A stretch of 64,000 nt of DNA from Impatiens glandulifera (GCF_907164915.1 NC_061867.1:30191751-30255750), one strand, 5' to 3'; counted from the first letter of the stretch, positions 45,571-58,450 are shown. Made by a program: numbers and translations. Notes: a model not told the origin generated them from the sequence alone.

Positions 45571-46286
45571 CTATCCATTCAAGGTTGGTGGAACGACTCT
45601 GTATTTTTTGGATATTCTTTTATTGAAGATATCTTGGAATCCGATAGGGACGTATCCTAGACTATGTCGATCCATGTTACAACATGGTTGTGGGAATGAT
45701 GTCATGCCTTTGGCGTTTAGGCCTAAACCCATGCTAGATAAATATCCCATGTGACACATCATTCTAATGGAGGAGAGGCTAAACATACTAAATTTAAGGT
45801 GTTTAGATGAGTCAATTTCTTCTAAGAAGATTGTACATATCTCGAACCTACTTAGTTCAAATTTAGGAGTGTCAATGTGGGTAGAACCAATGACTGCTAC
45901 AATGTCAATTGTGTTGTTTTTTGTAATGACTTGGTCGTTTGCGATGAACCTGAGCTTTTTCTACAGGGTGGAGGCTAAAGCCTTGGCTTGATGAAGCCTT
46001 GGTCTTCCTAAGATCATGTTATAGGAAGGTTGCATGTTGATGACATAAAATCCAGCCTAGAAGGGGATGACAACCACTCGAACGATGCACTTGAAGCAAC
46101 CCATTATTTTGCGGAGAGAGATGTCGAAACCTCTAACACACAGATCAGATGGTATGATCTATCAATGGATATAATTATCTTCTCAAGAGTCCTCCAAGGA
46201 CATATGTTAAGAGAGAATCCATTTTCTATTAAGACCATTGGAACAATTTTCTCTCCATTTGCATAGAAATATAGAGGATTTGTCAT
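45571..46286 (-). pseudogene. Protease and G-patch-like region of the minus-strand gypsy element
   Basis: Protease reading at 46104-46286: VLIENGFSLNICPWRTLEKI, where the usual D-N-G active site reads E-N-G. A second reading at 45571-45786 (MGYLSSMGLGLNAKGMTSFP then SLGYVPIG) resembles the glycine-rich G-patch segment found between protease and RT in Tat/Ogre polyproteins. Both are interrupted. Confidence 0.65.
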
Positions 46287-46423
46287 GATTAATTTTGGAT
46301 GATGGAAAGATCTTTGTCTTTGAAGCCAATCATGTTGTATTGTGAACTATTGGGTGGTGTTTGCAGGGACTCTTTTTTTTCTTAACTCATTGAGAATTTC
46401 TTTCATGTGCATGATAGAGTACA

Positions 46424-49400
46424 TCATGATTCCCATATAGAATTGATAGAATTTTTCCTTTTCAGTTGATTGAGGAGGTTGTTTCCTGAGTTAAGACATT
46501 TGGGCTCATCTTCCCTTATGGTTCCTACAGAAAGCTGGGAGGTAGATGGGAGGTTGGTCGGGGTGGTTTTCATGAAACGGGTTTGGAAATCCGTTCCACC
46601 ATGTGTTGCAACGATATCAATCGGGGCATAGATACGAGTAGTCATTTTTTATGTCCACCATTCATAAGTCTCACCGGTGCATGCTTTAGAATTCTATTTA
46701 GGTCAGGGATCGATCATGTTGATCTCTAATTCAGTGTTATGGAACAGGTCTAGTAAAACATTGAAGTCAAGAAATGCTTCATCAGTGGTGAACATATTGA
46801 CTTTGTAATCTGGTAATAAATTCTTTGCTATTTCAAGCTTGGCGATCACATTTTCATCAATCAAGTACTAGAAGAGGTATTTGAGGGCACTACAACTATC
46901 GGTAGTGCGTCCATTTGCGTGATGATAGTTGCACCAAGCATTCTCATACTTTCTCAAGTATGGTCTGTCTATTCTTAAGGAAAGGGGTTTGACAAGATTC
47001 TTTTCTTGAAGAATCTTCATTACCTAACTTAAAGGGGGTTTATGTGCCTTTAGAGGTGTACCCTTGGTAGGAGTAGTTGTATCTACTTTGCATTGCGGAG
47101 ACTTTATTGGGATCTCCTTTTGAGGTGATTGCTCCTACCAGGCAGCGATTACCTGATGTACTTGGGTCTTATCTTTATTCTGGAAAGGACTTGAAGGTGG
47201 GGTAGCTTTGACTATTTTCCCCTCTTTTCCTTCATTCTCGATAGCATCATCGAGTTTAATGCTAGTTTTTTTGTAATGTCTTCAGTTTGGAAAATTGTAT
47301 AGAGAGACTTATTCCTGAGATTGCTGACCAGTAGGACGAGTTTTAACGAGGGTGAACATAACCGGGATTGCCTAGTTAGGAAATCAAGGAGAAGGTGGTA
47401 TGTTTTGGCATGTAAACAAAATTTGCTGATTAACTAAAGAAATTGTGATCAACGCGAGTTGCTCCTTTACATGTTGCAAAGCCTCCTTCATTTCTATGCA
47501 CTCGGCCACGGAGACTATTCCAGGTACGAAGGGTTCTTCAGCCAACTAGTGGAGTATAAAACGTCCGGTTTTTGGATCTCTTTATGTGGGGGTCGTGTCG
47601 GCTTATCGTAGTCGTAGACTTTGCGAAGAGAAATATGTGAGGGTTTTATAGATATAACAAAGTACAAATGCAATGCATATGCATATAAAATTAATCCTAG
47701 TGAGTGAGAATCTCTTTTTGTGATTCGATTAAACAAATATAGAGTTGTTGTATTCACATACTCGTTTAGTTTGTTACAAACAGGACTCTCTAGTTGATAT
47801 TTTATAAAGAGGGTGTAAAAGAGTAAAAGTTCAAGATTACAGACTAAGAGTTCTGTTGTAGTCAATTCCTGCACTGGAAACTTCCTCCTCTTCATTTTCC
47901 TTAGACCTCTCGTATTCTTCAAGAAAAATAATCAGGTAATTCTTTCTCTATTTTGGGATACCCATTTGAGAAACATTGTGTCATTTTCGAGGTACCTTGT
48001 ATAGGCATTGTGATTGATCGACCAAACTGTTTGTAGAGGTCATGAATGTAGTATAATGTAACTTATTCCAAGCCCATAAAAATGATCATAGGTATATAGT
48101 CTATCATGTATGTCATTTTCTTGATGGGGTACAATGGAATTAAATCCCTAACTTCACCATCACTTTCCACGAGGGGTCTAGGAAAAACTTTCCTCATTCT
48201 TTGATATTGAAGAGAGGGGGATATGATATCTATGGGGCTACTAGTGTCAAGTGTCTAAGATGACATTGACATCAGATGTAGAGGACTAGAGGTGAGCCTC
48301 TTTTTCTCACGGAAGAGGTTAAGAACTAGTTGTTCAAACCCATTAATGTTTCAACCAAGACAATTTATGAGGGATCTTTGTTTACCCTACGCATGTGATA
48401 ATCTATTTCCAAGATTTTGGAAGATGGTTTATCATCTGTTGGAGCTATGAAGAAATGGGCCAATAAAACTATCCTTGTTATCAAGGAGGATCCCATGGTT
48501 AGATGGACTTGTCCATTCCTGATTTTCATTTTTTGTTCATTTCTGGAAGTCAATGACATTATTTTTTAGGATTGTATTGGATGTTTTTTTTGGTATATTT
48601 GTATTCCTCTTGCAAGAGCTTTCTCGTAGACATGAATTCTACATGCGGGTTTAGGTGCATAACGTTTTTGTTGTCCACCATTAAGATAACTATTAATTCT
48701 TCTATTGTTGGGAACATGTCCCTTTCTCCCATATAATAAACCCGTCATGTGTGGAACCATCTTTTTTGCATTGGCATCATGAAGGTGAGGTTTATTTTGA
48801 AGTTTGTAAACTTCATTGTGAGGGTTAGTCCGTAAATTCCATGGTTCCACTCGTTTTCGTGGAAGTTTTCAATATATGGGATTAGCTCAACATCAGTCAA
48901 CATGGACAATGTATATGACCGGAAATTCAAAATATTTATAAACATGTGTTCGTTTTGAAAAGGAAGGAACATGTTCTAAATACTCACTTAGACTATACAT
49001 GCATACACATAATACATATATAGTAGTCACATAAGGGATGTAGTGACGAGGTCTTTTGGTTGTCTGGGCACGACAAACAACCGGTTTGGTGATAGTAACC
49101 AAATTTTATGTTTTAAGGGGAATCATAAGAGAGTTTCATTCACCTATAGTGGAGGGAGAAAACCACCGTCATAAACTAGGGAATATCTACTAAATTAAGA
49201 ATTTCCTCCCACCTCCACAATGCATGTGTCCTATCGGACGACTCATTCAAGTTTTTCCTCTCGTAACATTACTTAGTTTGTAACAAGTTGTCATTCTGCA
49301 TTGACAATCTTTTCACATAGGTGTAGAATTACCGATCTCGGTTGAGTACATCATTATAAGAAGAGAGTGATGTACCCTTCACACATAAAGGCTCTAAAAT

Positions 49401-49500
49401 TGGGATAAAACATATGCGTCTTTTAAGGTATTTTACCTTTTAAGGCAAGCCTAATAAGTATTTGAAAATTTGATACAAACGTTTAAAAAGCCAATTTTAT
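46424..49500 (-). pseudogene. Gag and extra N-terminal ORF of the minus-strand gypsy element
   Basis: Broken readings at 46424-46645, 47515-47922, 48365-48559 and 48566-48850 on the minus strand. The KPSSKILEIDYH segment aligns with the forward copy, which anchors this as the same ORF1. No catalytic motifs are expected here. I could not trace the gag boundaries. Confidence 0.55.
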
Positions 49501-49545
49501 GTTTTCAAGTTAAAATTTAAATCCCTAATAGAGTTGCTAGAAAAT

Positions 49546-51913
49546 TGTAACCCCCAGAAAACCCCCTTTGTATCGGATTCTATGGAAAGCTCAAGGTTCG
49601 AGAAGTTCAAACTTGGTTTGCGTGTCAGTAATTTTGTTTTGAAATAAAACATTTTTTTAAAAGTTGTCGTTGATTACTGATATTGTTTTGAAATTAATTA
49701 AAAATAATTAATTTTGGGGTTCGATTTTAAATAATCTAAGGATTTAACAAACTACAGTTTCATTTAAATATCCAATATTTTAAAATAATTAAACATAACT
49801 AATTTAAAAGATTATTTATTTTGAAAAAAAGTCGTCAATTGATTTTTTGAAAATCAAGAAAAGTTGGCATACTTATACAAACGTATTGACCATCGTTTTA
49901 TTTTAGTTCGTAGTTTGGTGATGCTAGGGAAAGACATTCGCGCTTCATCCTCCATACTTGTTTTTAAATATGGTCTCTAATTATAAAGTAGGGTTTTGAA
50001 AATCGATTGTATAACGTTTGAGTTTTAACTAATTATTCTTCATGTCCTAGTCATGTTTTTAAGTTTTAGCGTTATTTAAAGTATTGAAACAACAATATTT
50101 AAATGTGAGTACATGTTGCGGATGATAACTAAGGAGGAAATACTTGAAGAATATCAGTAATTTTTTAAACGTATTAGTGTTTAGAAATAAATACCAAACA
50201 AGCCTTTGTTGAAATATTTTTGTGGAAATATCCCAAAAATATTTTAAATGCATTTTCTAATTTTTCATGATTTTTAGAAAATGATTTGGACTCCCAAAAT
50301 TATAAAAATAATTTTGAATTTTGAAAAGTGGAACCAAATAGGCCTTAGGACCACAGTCATAAAGCTAGGGTTTGTTTTTATCGATCGAGGTGAAAAGACT
50401 CTCGGTCCGGGTCAAGGAACCTCTCGGTCATGGTTTAGGATCTTCGGTCTAAGGATTGAAGTCCTTCTGTCAAGGTTCTAAGGACTCTCGGTTCTTGGCT
50501 GATTTTACTGGTCTAGGTGTAAAAACTTATCGGTCATGGGTTAGTTTAGGGCTAAGTTTCTCGGTCGAGGTGTATAAACCTCTCAATCCTAGGCTAGCTC
50601 TAGGCTAAGTCCCTTAGCCCTAGAGTTAGGGAGTCTCGGTCCCAATGTTATAACTCTCGGTCTTAGTTCTAGAAGTCTCGGTCCCAATGTTAGAACTCTC
50701 GGTCCTATGTCTATGAGTCTCGGTCCTAGGGTAACAATTTCGGTCCTAGATTTAAGAGTCTTAGTCCTAGGGTTATAATTCTCGGTCCTAGAGTTTGGGA
50801 GTCTCGGTTCCAATTTTAGAACTCTTGGGCCTAACTTAAGAACACCGGTCTTAGGTCTCGATCCTAGTTCAATTTTCTCGGTACTTAATCTCGGTCTAGA
50901 CCGAGGATTCTTGGCTGGATCTCAGTCCTAGGCTAACAAGCCTCGGTCCTCAAGAATACAAAGTGCATATATTTTAATTCACTTTTTTAGCTCTGATTCA
51001 TTGATCTAAGAGCTTGGGTAGCTTCATAAAGCTTCCAGGAACGTGTTGATCATCATCTCAAGGTATCAATCGACCTGGATGATGATCAATTTGTTCAAAA
51101 CAGTTTGAGATCAAAAATTGGATTTTTAATGTTAAAGTTGTTTTGAAGTGTAGGAAGAAAAAATATTGTCTGTTCCTTTTAACCAATTCAAGAAATCAAA
51201 ATTTCAATTTATTTTGAAAATTTTTATATTGATCAAACATGATCGGGATTGATAAAAAATAATCCAAACAGTTGAATAACATGTTTACAATCATGTTGGG
51301 AAGTTTTATGTGATGTGATTCAACAGGATTAACCCAAGAACAGAAAGCTCTTTTTTTTTTTGAAAATTAAAATATGGATTTTTATTTATTAGATCGATTG
51401 ATCAATTCTATCCTATAGATATAGTTTATAAATGATCCTAGAAATGATTTCCATCCATAAGAAACTATGAACAACAAGCATACAAGCTTTTGCAATTTGA
51501 AATATAATAATTTCAAATTAAAACTATAAATATGAATTAGATGGTGATTAAAATCATAACAAGTATTGAAGATTACTCCTTGGACCTTAGGGAAACTTTC
51601 AAGATGTCGAGATCCAAGCTTTAAGTTCTAAAACGGATTTTCGAAAAATTCAGAAGCTTTGAGCTTCAATGGAGGATTTCTTTAATCTTTTAGTTTAAGG
51701 TGAAGATTGGATTCTCTGACTTGGGAACGGCTCAAGGGGGTCTAAGGACTTGAATCGGCCAAAAGTTATTAATGACTTTTGACTATTCTTGGCTAAAGTC
51801 GCCGAAATAGGGGTGATTCATCCCTATTTTGATAGGGAGAAATGATCACCATAGTAGGGTGATCATTTCAGGCTTTAAATGAGCCAAAATAGTGGACTAA
51901 CGAGGGAGTTCCA
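49546..51913 (-). repeat. 5' LTR of the minus-strand gypsy element (about 2.4 kb)
   Basis: On the minus strand it starts TGGAACTCCC at 51913 and ends TTACA at 49546. The next bases (TTTTCTAGCAACTCTATTAGG) are a decayed form of the primer site seen intact at 34926. It contains a tandem block at 50390-50960. The start is supported by the truncated copy at 39512. Confidence 0.8.
50390..50960. repeat. CTCGGTCCTAG tandem repeats in the gypsy LTR
   Basis: About 20 degenerate units of roughly 20-25 bp around TCTCGGTCCTAGGGTTA. A minus frame at 50589-50813 reads as a repetitive LGPRL/LGPRV peptide only because of the repeat. The forward LTR has a different repeat at the matching place (33770-34140). 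Confidence 0.88.
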
Positions 51914-52359
51914 AAAAGGGAAAATTTAAGACGGATCTTCGAGCTTATCCACTCCGGCGTCGCAATGAAGAAGATGGTGGCGCATGAAACGACGTCATTT
52001 CATGCGCTTTAACGCGTTCCGTCAGCGTTCCGTTGACGACCGAGCGATCCGTTAGTGCCTCGGCTAACGTATGTCTATTGATCGTCTGTGTCTTAGATGC
52101 GCGCGTCTTTGGCTACAGCGGGCTGTGTGGAAGCGCCTGGAGCGTTTGATGAACCAACGCGAGTTATCATTGAGGATAGTAAAACTTAGTTGAACCGGCT
52201 TTTAATATCTTTAGTATTTGTTTATTTGATCTTTGCAATCACATCTAGGTAATGAGTTTATACAACTAAATTCATCTCACATTCTACTCATCTTATAAAA
52301 GTATTTATCTAATGACATGTTTTTGTGTGGTTATTAATATATTTTTGTATATGAAAGGA
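51914..52359. other. Unassigned sequence between gypsy LTR and copia gag remnant
   Basis: 51940-52140 is more GC-rich, with repeated CCGTTAG/GTTCCGT phrases (ACGCGTTCCGTCAGCGTTCCGT region). No ORF or element end identified. Confidence 0.4.
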
Positions 52360-52690
52360 ATTATGCTCGTTCTTGACATGTAATCTATTTTTCAGATCAT
52401 CCTAAAGTTTCTTCGTGGTTTTTGAATGAATAAAGTTGTCCTTAATTTCCTTTGATAAAGAATTAAGAATCCATGAGCAAACTAGATCATCAACTTTGAC
52501 CAATTTTCAATAATTCATCATTACTAGAGTATTTAACTGAACAATCAATATACCCTTGTTTTGATTTTTCTGTGAGCGCAATCTTGATGCTCCTACTCTA
52601 GTTAAGATAATTGTTACCTATGAAAGAACTGGTAACAATTGGGTTTCGAGGATTATTATTATATCTTATTGCAAGAATTTCTCTCGTTTT
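52360..52690 (-). pseudogene. Copia gag N-terminal remnant, antisense
   Basis: The minus strand reads NPRNPIVTSSFIGNNYLN, stop, SRSIKIALTEKSKQGYIDCS, then SWILNSLSKEIKDNFIHSKT. This matches the plant copia gag opening (usual NP...L.G.NY..WSRSM..AL..KNKLGFIDG...SWILNSLSKEI). It includes a Trp-to-stop change and a frameshift. No LTR or pol of this element is visible nearby. Confidence 0.82.
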
Positions 52691-52831
52691 TCTCAATTCA
52701 TCGCTTCCTTTTCTATTTAGCAAGTTTGTTCAAAACCCCCTTAACATCATTATCCGATTCGGAAGAAATTTCTTCAATCAACATCTTAATTAGCTCGTTT
52801 CTTCCTTCTCGATTTCATCGATTTCTTGATA

Positions 52832-53622
52832 CACTACAACAAAAATGACTTTCGGCGACGCTTAAAAAGACTTCTGCCAACCTTTAAAAGCGTCGCCAAA
52901 AACATTACCGACACTTATTCTTGCGTCGCCAGAAGCAGGGTGGGCGCAAGTTTTTACCACGCTTATTTAAGCGTCGGTACAAGCGTTGCCGAAAGGCGAA
53001 AGTTTTAACGACGCTTATTTAAGCGTTGGCAAAATTAAAAAAACGTCGCTAAAAGCCTATTTTATTTTTAAACTATTTTTTTAAAATTTGTTTTTTTCTA
53101 TTTTCATTTTAGTTGTTATTAACACTTCAGAAACTAATGAACTCTCTCATATTTTATATACCAAAAACTTCTTCTTTTTCTCCGATGTGAGATAAATGTC
53201 AGATTAACACTTCAGAAACTAATGAACTCTCTCATATTTTACTTTTAATTTATAATTAAATTTAAATAATAATTAAATAAAAGACATATATTAATAATAT
53301 TATAAAAAGTTTAAAAATTATGTTATATAAAAAATATTAATTAAATTTTAATGTTAACAAAATTTTAAGTCAAATTTAATTTTAAAAAAATTAAAAAATT
53401 AAAATAAAATATTTACAAAGTTTAAAAATAAAACATAAAAATTATTAAAATTTAGAATATTTAAATTATAAGGTTTTAACAAAGTTACAAAGTTGGTATA
53501 TAAAAAAAATAAAGGTGGTGGTATAGATATAAAGGTTGACAAAAGTTTTTTCTTTTAATTTTTACCCACGCTTAATATGGGTTGGCATATAAGGGTCGCT
53601 GAAAGTATGTTTTGTTGTAGTG
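52832..53622. mobile_element. CACTA-type MITE with ATA target duplication
   Basis: A 791-bp element. The left end is CACTACAACAAAAATGACTT and the right end in reverse is CACTACAACAAAACATACTT, continuing with TTC(G/A)GCGAC. A perfect 3-bp duplication ATA flanks it (52829-52831, 53623-53625). Subterminal motifs GCGACGCTT, AAGCGTCG and CTTATTTAAGCGT occur in both orientations near both ends. An internal 39-bp sequence is repeated at 53118-53156 and 53203-53241. No transposase. Confidence 0.88.
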
Positions 53623-54399
53623 ATAATTTCGTTTAACTCATCTTCAGAACTGAAAAATCATTATCTCACTCTATTTGCATTGTTTACATTACTTTATCTT
53701 TAGGTTACAAAATTAACAAGTCGGAACTTATTTTATGTAGTAGCGTGGTTTTGAAAAAAAAAATACAACTTGGTAGTTAAAATGTATTTCTTATTTGTGT
53801 GTCAAAGATCATATAATTTATGTCTTTATTTGAAACTAGTGTAGTTACCTTGCTTTACAAAAATTAATCAAATAAATTACTAAATATTAAGACGTTATAT
53901 TATAATTTAAAAAATATTTTTTCAATTTAAAATTTATAATCAAGATCACATGTTAAAAATAATATTTAATAACTATCAAATTAAATTAACATATATTATA
54001 TCAAAAAAATTGATAATAAAATAGAAAAATAAATCACATAATTAATAATTATAATACATAAATAAATAATTTATCCCATTTTAGATGAATTTATAATATT
54101 AATTTTTTAATATTCTAATTAATCATTTAAAATTAACAAACAAAAATAATTAAAAAAAAAGGAAAGGCAAAAAATAATAGCAAAATAGACATTAAAAAAT
54201 AGACACATAATTAACCTATATTGTTATATTACAAATTAAAAATGTCAAAAAAAAAATTAAATAGGTATACATTTTTTTTACATCATTTTAAATGTATTAT
54301 TTTCTCGTCAAATCTTTTAATTAATATTTCAAATTATCATACACATTTGTCAAACTAATAGCAAAATAAACATTCTTTTTATCCTAAAATTCGCATCAC

Positions 54400-54850
54400 C
54401 TTTCGCTCAATCCATCTAATTCGAATTCAAAATTCAATCATATCTTATTCTTCAAAAATTCTATTACGGCGTTCGAACTACCATTACTTTCATCTTCAAA
54501 TAAGCACCAACATTCCCTCAATCACTCTATATTTCATTATACCTTATCCTTCAAAACCATCTAATTCGAATTTAAATATTCAATCATATCTAATTCCTCA
54601 AAGATTCTATTACCATCGAAGTACCATTTCTTTCATCCTCAAATAAGCACCACCATTATCTCAATCACTTTAATTCACATATTTCATTATATCTTATCCT
54701 TCAAGAACCATCTAATTCAAATTCAAATATTCAAAGATTCTATACAGAACTACCATTTCATTCATCCTCAAATAAGCATCATCATTCCCTCAATCACTCT
54801 AATTGAAATTCACATATTTCATTATATAATCTTTCAAGAATGAGTTCTCA
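54400..54850. repeat. About 130-143-bp tandem repeat, three to four copies
   Basis: Units contain ATCTAATTCGAATTCAAAT, TTCAAAGATTCTATTACC, TCATCCTCAAATAAGCACC and CATATTTCATTATATCTTA. CAAATAAGCA recurs at 54497, 54640 and 54769. The last copy is internally shortened. Confidence 0.88.
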
Positions 54851-55459
54851 GATTCGCACCATTATTCTCTCTAATTCGAGTTCACATAAACCTCAAATTC
54901 ACACCATCATTCTCTCAATCTCTCAATACATACATTATTATCATTTTTATCTTTATAATTCAAATTCTAAATATCGTAACATCTCACTCGAACCCTAGTC
55001 TCGAGTTTGAAATATTAATCATTTTACCATTTAATCATTTGTCATTATTGAGTTTAATTTACAATTTTATGTATGCATATATATTTAATAATTTTTTTTG
55101 AATAAAATATAAAACAATATAATGAATAATTTTTTATAAAATAATAGATATGTAGAGAAAATATATAAAAAAATTAGTAATTTTGAATAAACTAATAAAC
55201 TAATTAAATATTTAAATTAAAATATTTTTAAATTTTAATATATAATTATATATTATAAAATAATTAATATAAATAGAGTTAAAATAATGGTATATCTAAT
55301 ATATATGCTGCTAATTAAAAAATATTTTAGTCTTAAGTTTGAAATGTTAAAGATGAATTTAATAAATATGGAGAGAAAAAAAAATATTATATAAATGAGA
55401 GATATATAATTAAGTTATTATATTTAAATATATTACAAATTAAATTTTAAATAGATTGT

Positions 55460-55468
55460 TATATATAT

Positions 55469-55527
<59 letters not shown>

Positions 55528-55975
55528 TTTATATATTATAAATATAATTATTAATGTGTATATATAATATAAAGTATAATTAAAAAGAGACAAACTTATT
55601 TGACATTGTATTATTAAGTTTCTTAATTTATTATTCATTCATTAATTTTTTTTAATATTTGACATTGATATAACTTATATTCATACCATTAATTTTAAGT
55701 CGGGTTTATTTGAGATCCAATTCATTATGGTTTAATAAAATATCCAAATCACTCCCAACATGTAACCGTAACCCCGTTTAATTCTTAATTATTAAATATA
55801 TATATATATATATATATTTAAATATTTGACTTGTGATATAACTTATAATCATACCACTTAATTTATGGTTGGATTTTTATTTTTAATAATTAACCTAATT
55901 CATTTTGTCTAACAAAAAGATTCAAATCTTTATTATCGTGCGAACAACTAATTCTTACAAACTTAGGAATTAATC

Positions 55976-56048
<73 letters not shown>

Positions 56049-56100
56049 ATATATTATATATATATTATATATATACTTGTATACATATTATATATATATA
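55460..56100. repeat. Long TA microsatellites
   Basis: Two long AT/TA tracts, 55460-55525 and about 55977-56040, the second followed by TATATTATATA variants and a duplicated ATACTTGTATACATATTA (56074-56115). Confidence 0.93.
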
Positions 56101-56369
56101 CTTGTATACATATTAAAGTATAAGTTAAAAAAGATATATTAAAAAGTATGGACTATATTTAGTATAATTTTTTTACTCTTAATGTTAATTGAGTGATTTC
56201 TTTTGAATAGTCATTCATATTAATTATGTATTTATGAATAAAATTATAAATAAAATTATTAATTTATATGATTATTAAACTATTTTTAATACATAATAAA
56301 GACGATCATTGAATTTTCAATAAGTTAGAAACTTATTTAGATTGCGCGAAAAAATAGTCAATATTAGTT

Positions 56370-57810
56370 GTCCCATTTCCTGCAGACATCTTTTTTCTGC
56401 GCTTTCTCTCTCTAGGCGATTTTTCTCTCTCTCTTCGCTTTTTCCTTGTGTTTTTAGGTTGGTTGAGGAGGCTGCTCGAGCGTAGGCTCATTATGGCTCA
56501 ATCTGCGCAGCATACAACCAAGTGTCTCAACAACCAACAATAATTCAGACCTGCAATAGAAATCAACAACAACAATTTGAAACAGCAGATGACAACAAAT
56601 GAGTCAACAAAAGCCACCCAATCCAAACCAGCCTAATTGAGGAGCAAACTGCAAAGCAATCGACAACCAACAGATCCCCAAAAAGCAGCCAAAAGAAACC
56701 AGACACAACAGACATAACCAACTGCACAACAAAACCTGCACAACAGCCAACCCAAACAAAAGACAACAGGGAAGGCCGAGAAAAGATAACACCTGCAAAG
56801 TTTCTGAAGAAGCGTAGGAATATACCTGGAGTGATTTCAGGTTGTCCGCTGGGTGACTTCCGGTGATAGGTAGGCGAACTACCTTAAAATTGAAGAGGGA
56901 TGCGTCAACGATTCGAAGCGATTTGTCTTCGGTCATTTCATGGGCACCCACAAGGCCCCATTCCGAGCAATCAAGGCCTCCCTTTTCCGACAATGGAGCG
57001 AAAAGGAACTCAAAAAAGTGCAAGCAAAGATGCCAGAATGGAAACATGACCATCATTGAGGTCATGTACGAGCAGCCGAAAAAAGAGGACGTGGAAAAGT
57101 AAAAGAAGCATATAACCACCACGAACAAGAGAATGTCAAAGTGGTCAAGAAATCCTATATAAAAATCTTCAAAGAAAATGAAAGTCACAGCGAATACATG
57201 ATAGTGAACTAAATCAATTCCAATCCCACCGAGCCTGAAATCGAGGCTGTTTTTCCCACTATTTAGGTTTGAAAAGCCCAACGTCGACATGGATGATAAA
57301 AAAAGCAAAAGCATCTCGAAAACCATGAGCTCTAAAACCAAAGAACGCTGCAACGTTGTCAAAGAAACCACCTAAAGGGAAACAACTCATACGCCCAACT
57401 CCAATCACAAGACCAAAAGGAATAAAGTGACAAGAGAAGCTAGCGAAGATGAAGATGTCAGAACTCTATCCAGAAATATATCCCAAAAAGACCTAAGGGT
57501 GACAAGGAAGAAGGAAAGAAAGAACAAGGAAAAAGTCAAGAAAGACGAGTACGAGGAAATCAACACATATCGTCTTATTTTAGTTGATTGATTGCTAGTT
57601 TAATTCCCTATTCACTTTTGTACTTTGATTTAATGTTCGTGTGCGTTTCTTAAGCCAACTATAGATTCCTCGTGACCATCGTGTATTGATTTTGAGCAAA
57701 TTGTGGTAAATTATTGTAAGCTCAATTTCAGCTCTTGTACTCCTTTTACTATTTTCAGAACTTTTTAATTAATAGCATGTTTCATTTCTAAAAAAAATTA
57801 GTCTATATTA
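56370..57810 (+). pseudogene. LINE-like remnant (ORF1-type)
   Basis: A pyrimidine-rich leader (56400-56450) is followed by a long, Gln/Asn/Lys-rich broken frame. A segment at 56915-57000 reads RFVFGHFMGTHKAPFRAIKA then SLFRQWSEKELKK, resembling the DUF4283-type domain of plant LINE ORF1 proteins. The end (57720-57780) has a LINE-like 3' tail with a short A-run near 57791. No endonuclease or RT is visible, so the assignment is tentative. The long minus frame at 56604-57371 is judged a shadow. Confidence 0.35.
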
Positions 57811-57949
57811 ATTTTTAATGCTCAAAAAATTAATCAATATTAATTAAATATTATATCAGTGATATATGATAAAAATGTTATTTTATAGATTTAATGATCA
57901 TATTTTATTTATATCCTTAACCATATAAATAAATCTCATAATATATATA

Positions 57950-58450
57950 TATATATATAATGATGCTTAATTTCAAAAGTGTCTGGATTGCTGTGTCGAT
58001 AGATGTGGTTAATTTGAATATATATGTGAAGGTAATAGATACTTGAGTAGGATTGTGGGTTGATCTACCCATAAATTTAAAACGGTTACAAATAAAATTA
58101 AAAATACTATAGGTATATTTCAAACTTGTAACATAACAAAATAGTACAACCTTTTAACCAACTAGGCTAATAAAACTTTAAATTTTAAATTCATTACCAA
58201 ATTTGATGAACGCGGTATATTTTAACAATATAAGTTAAATTTTTTAACTAACTAATCTATATATATATATAATAATGATTAATTTTAAAAATGATTAATT
58301 TGGATATATATATATATATATATATATGAGAGTAAATTGATACATTGGTCAGATTGTGGGTTGACCCGCTCATAAACTTAAAACTGTTAAAAATAAAATT
58401 AAAAATGTTATAGGTATGTTTCGAACATGAAACATAACAAAACAAGTACA
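57950..58450. repeat. Pair of diverged direct repeats, about 310 bp apart
   Basis: 57957-58145 and 58268-58450 share GATTGTGGGTTGA, CCATAAA.TTAAAAC.GTTA, AAATAAAATTAAAAAT and ATAACAAAA. Each is preceded by an AT tract. They look like two copies of a small dispersed element. Confidence 0.8.

Larger units (their letters stand above)
39286..51913 (-). mobile_element. Minus-strand Ty3/gypsy (Tat/Ogre-like) element, degenerate
   Basis: Read on the minus strand: 5' LTR 51913-49546, a primer site remnant, ORF1 and gag, protease, G-patch-like region, reverse transcriptase, RNase H, integrase, then a 3' region with a tandem array and a truncated 3' LTR (39512-39290). Length is about 12.6 kb, in the usual large range of this lineage. 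Domain order and the RT phrase SFMDGF...YN (usual SFMDGFSGYNQI), together with the NNEVKYEACFLGL RNase H, indicate Tat/Ogre. All domains carry stops. It is convergent with the forward copy at 33700-39285. Confidence 0.85.
53626..56365. other. AT-rich intergenic DNA, no gene
   Basis: Very AT-rich with many short homopolymers and no usable ORFs. Repeats within it are listed separately. Confidence 0.6.

Noticed and set aside
50589..50813. 74-codon minus frame with LGPRL repeats
   Set aside because: Produced by the CTCGGTCCTAG tandem repeat in the gypsy LTR; not a protein-coding gene.
56604..57371. 255-codon minus-strand frame, hydrophobic with many aromatic residues
   Set aside because: Composition follows from purine-rich plus-strand DNA. 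No conserved motif, and the plus strand reads more like a degraded LINE ORF1.
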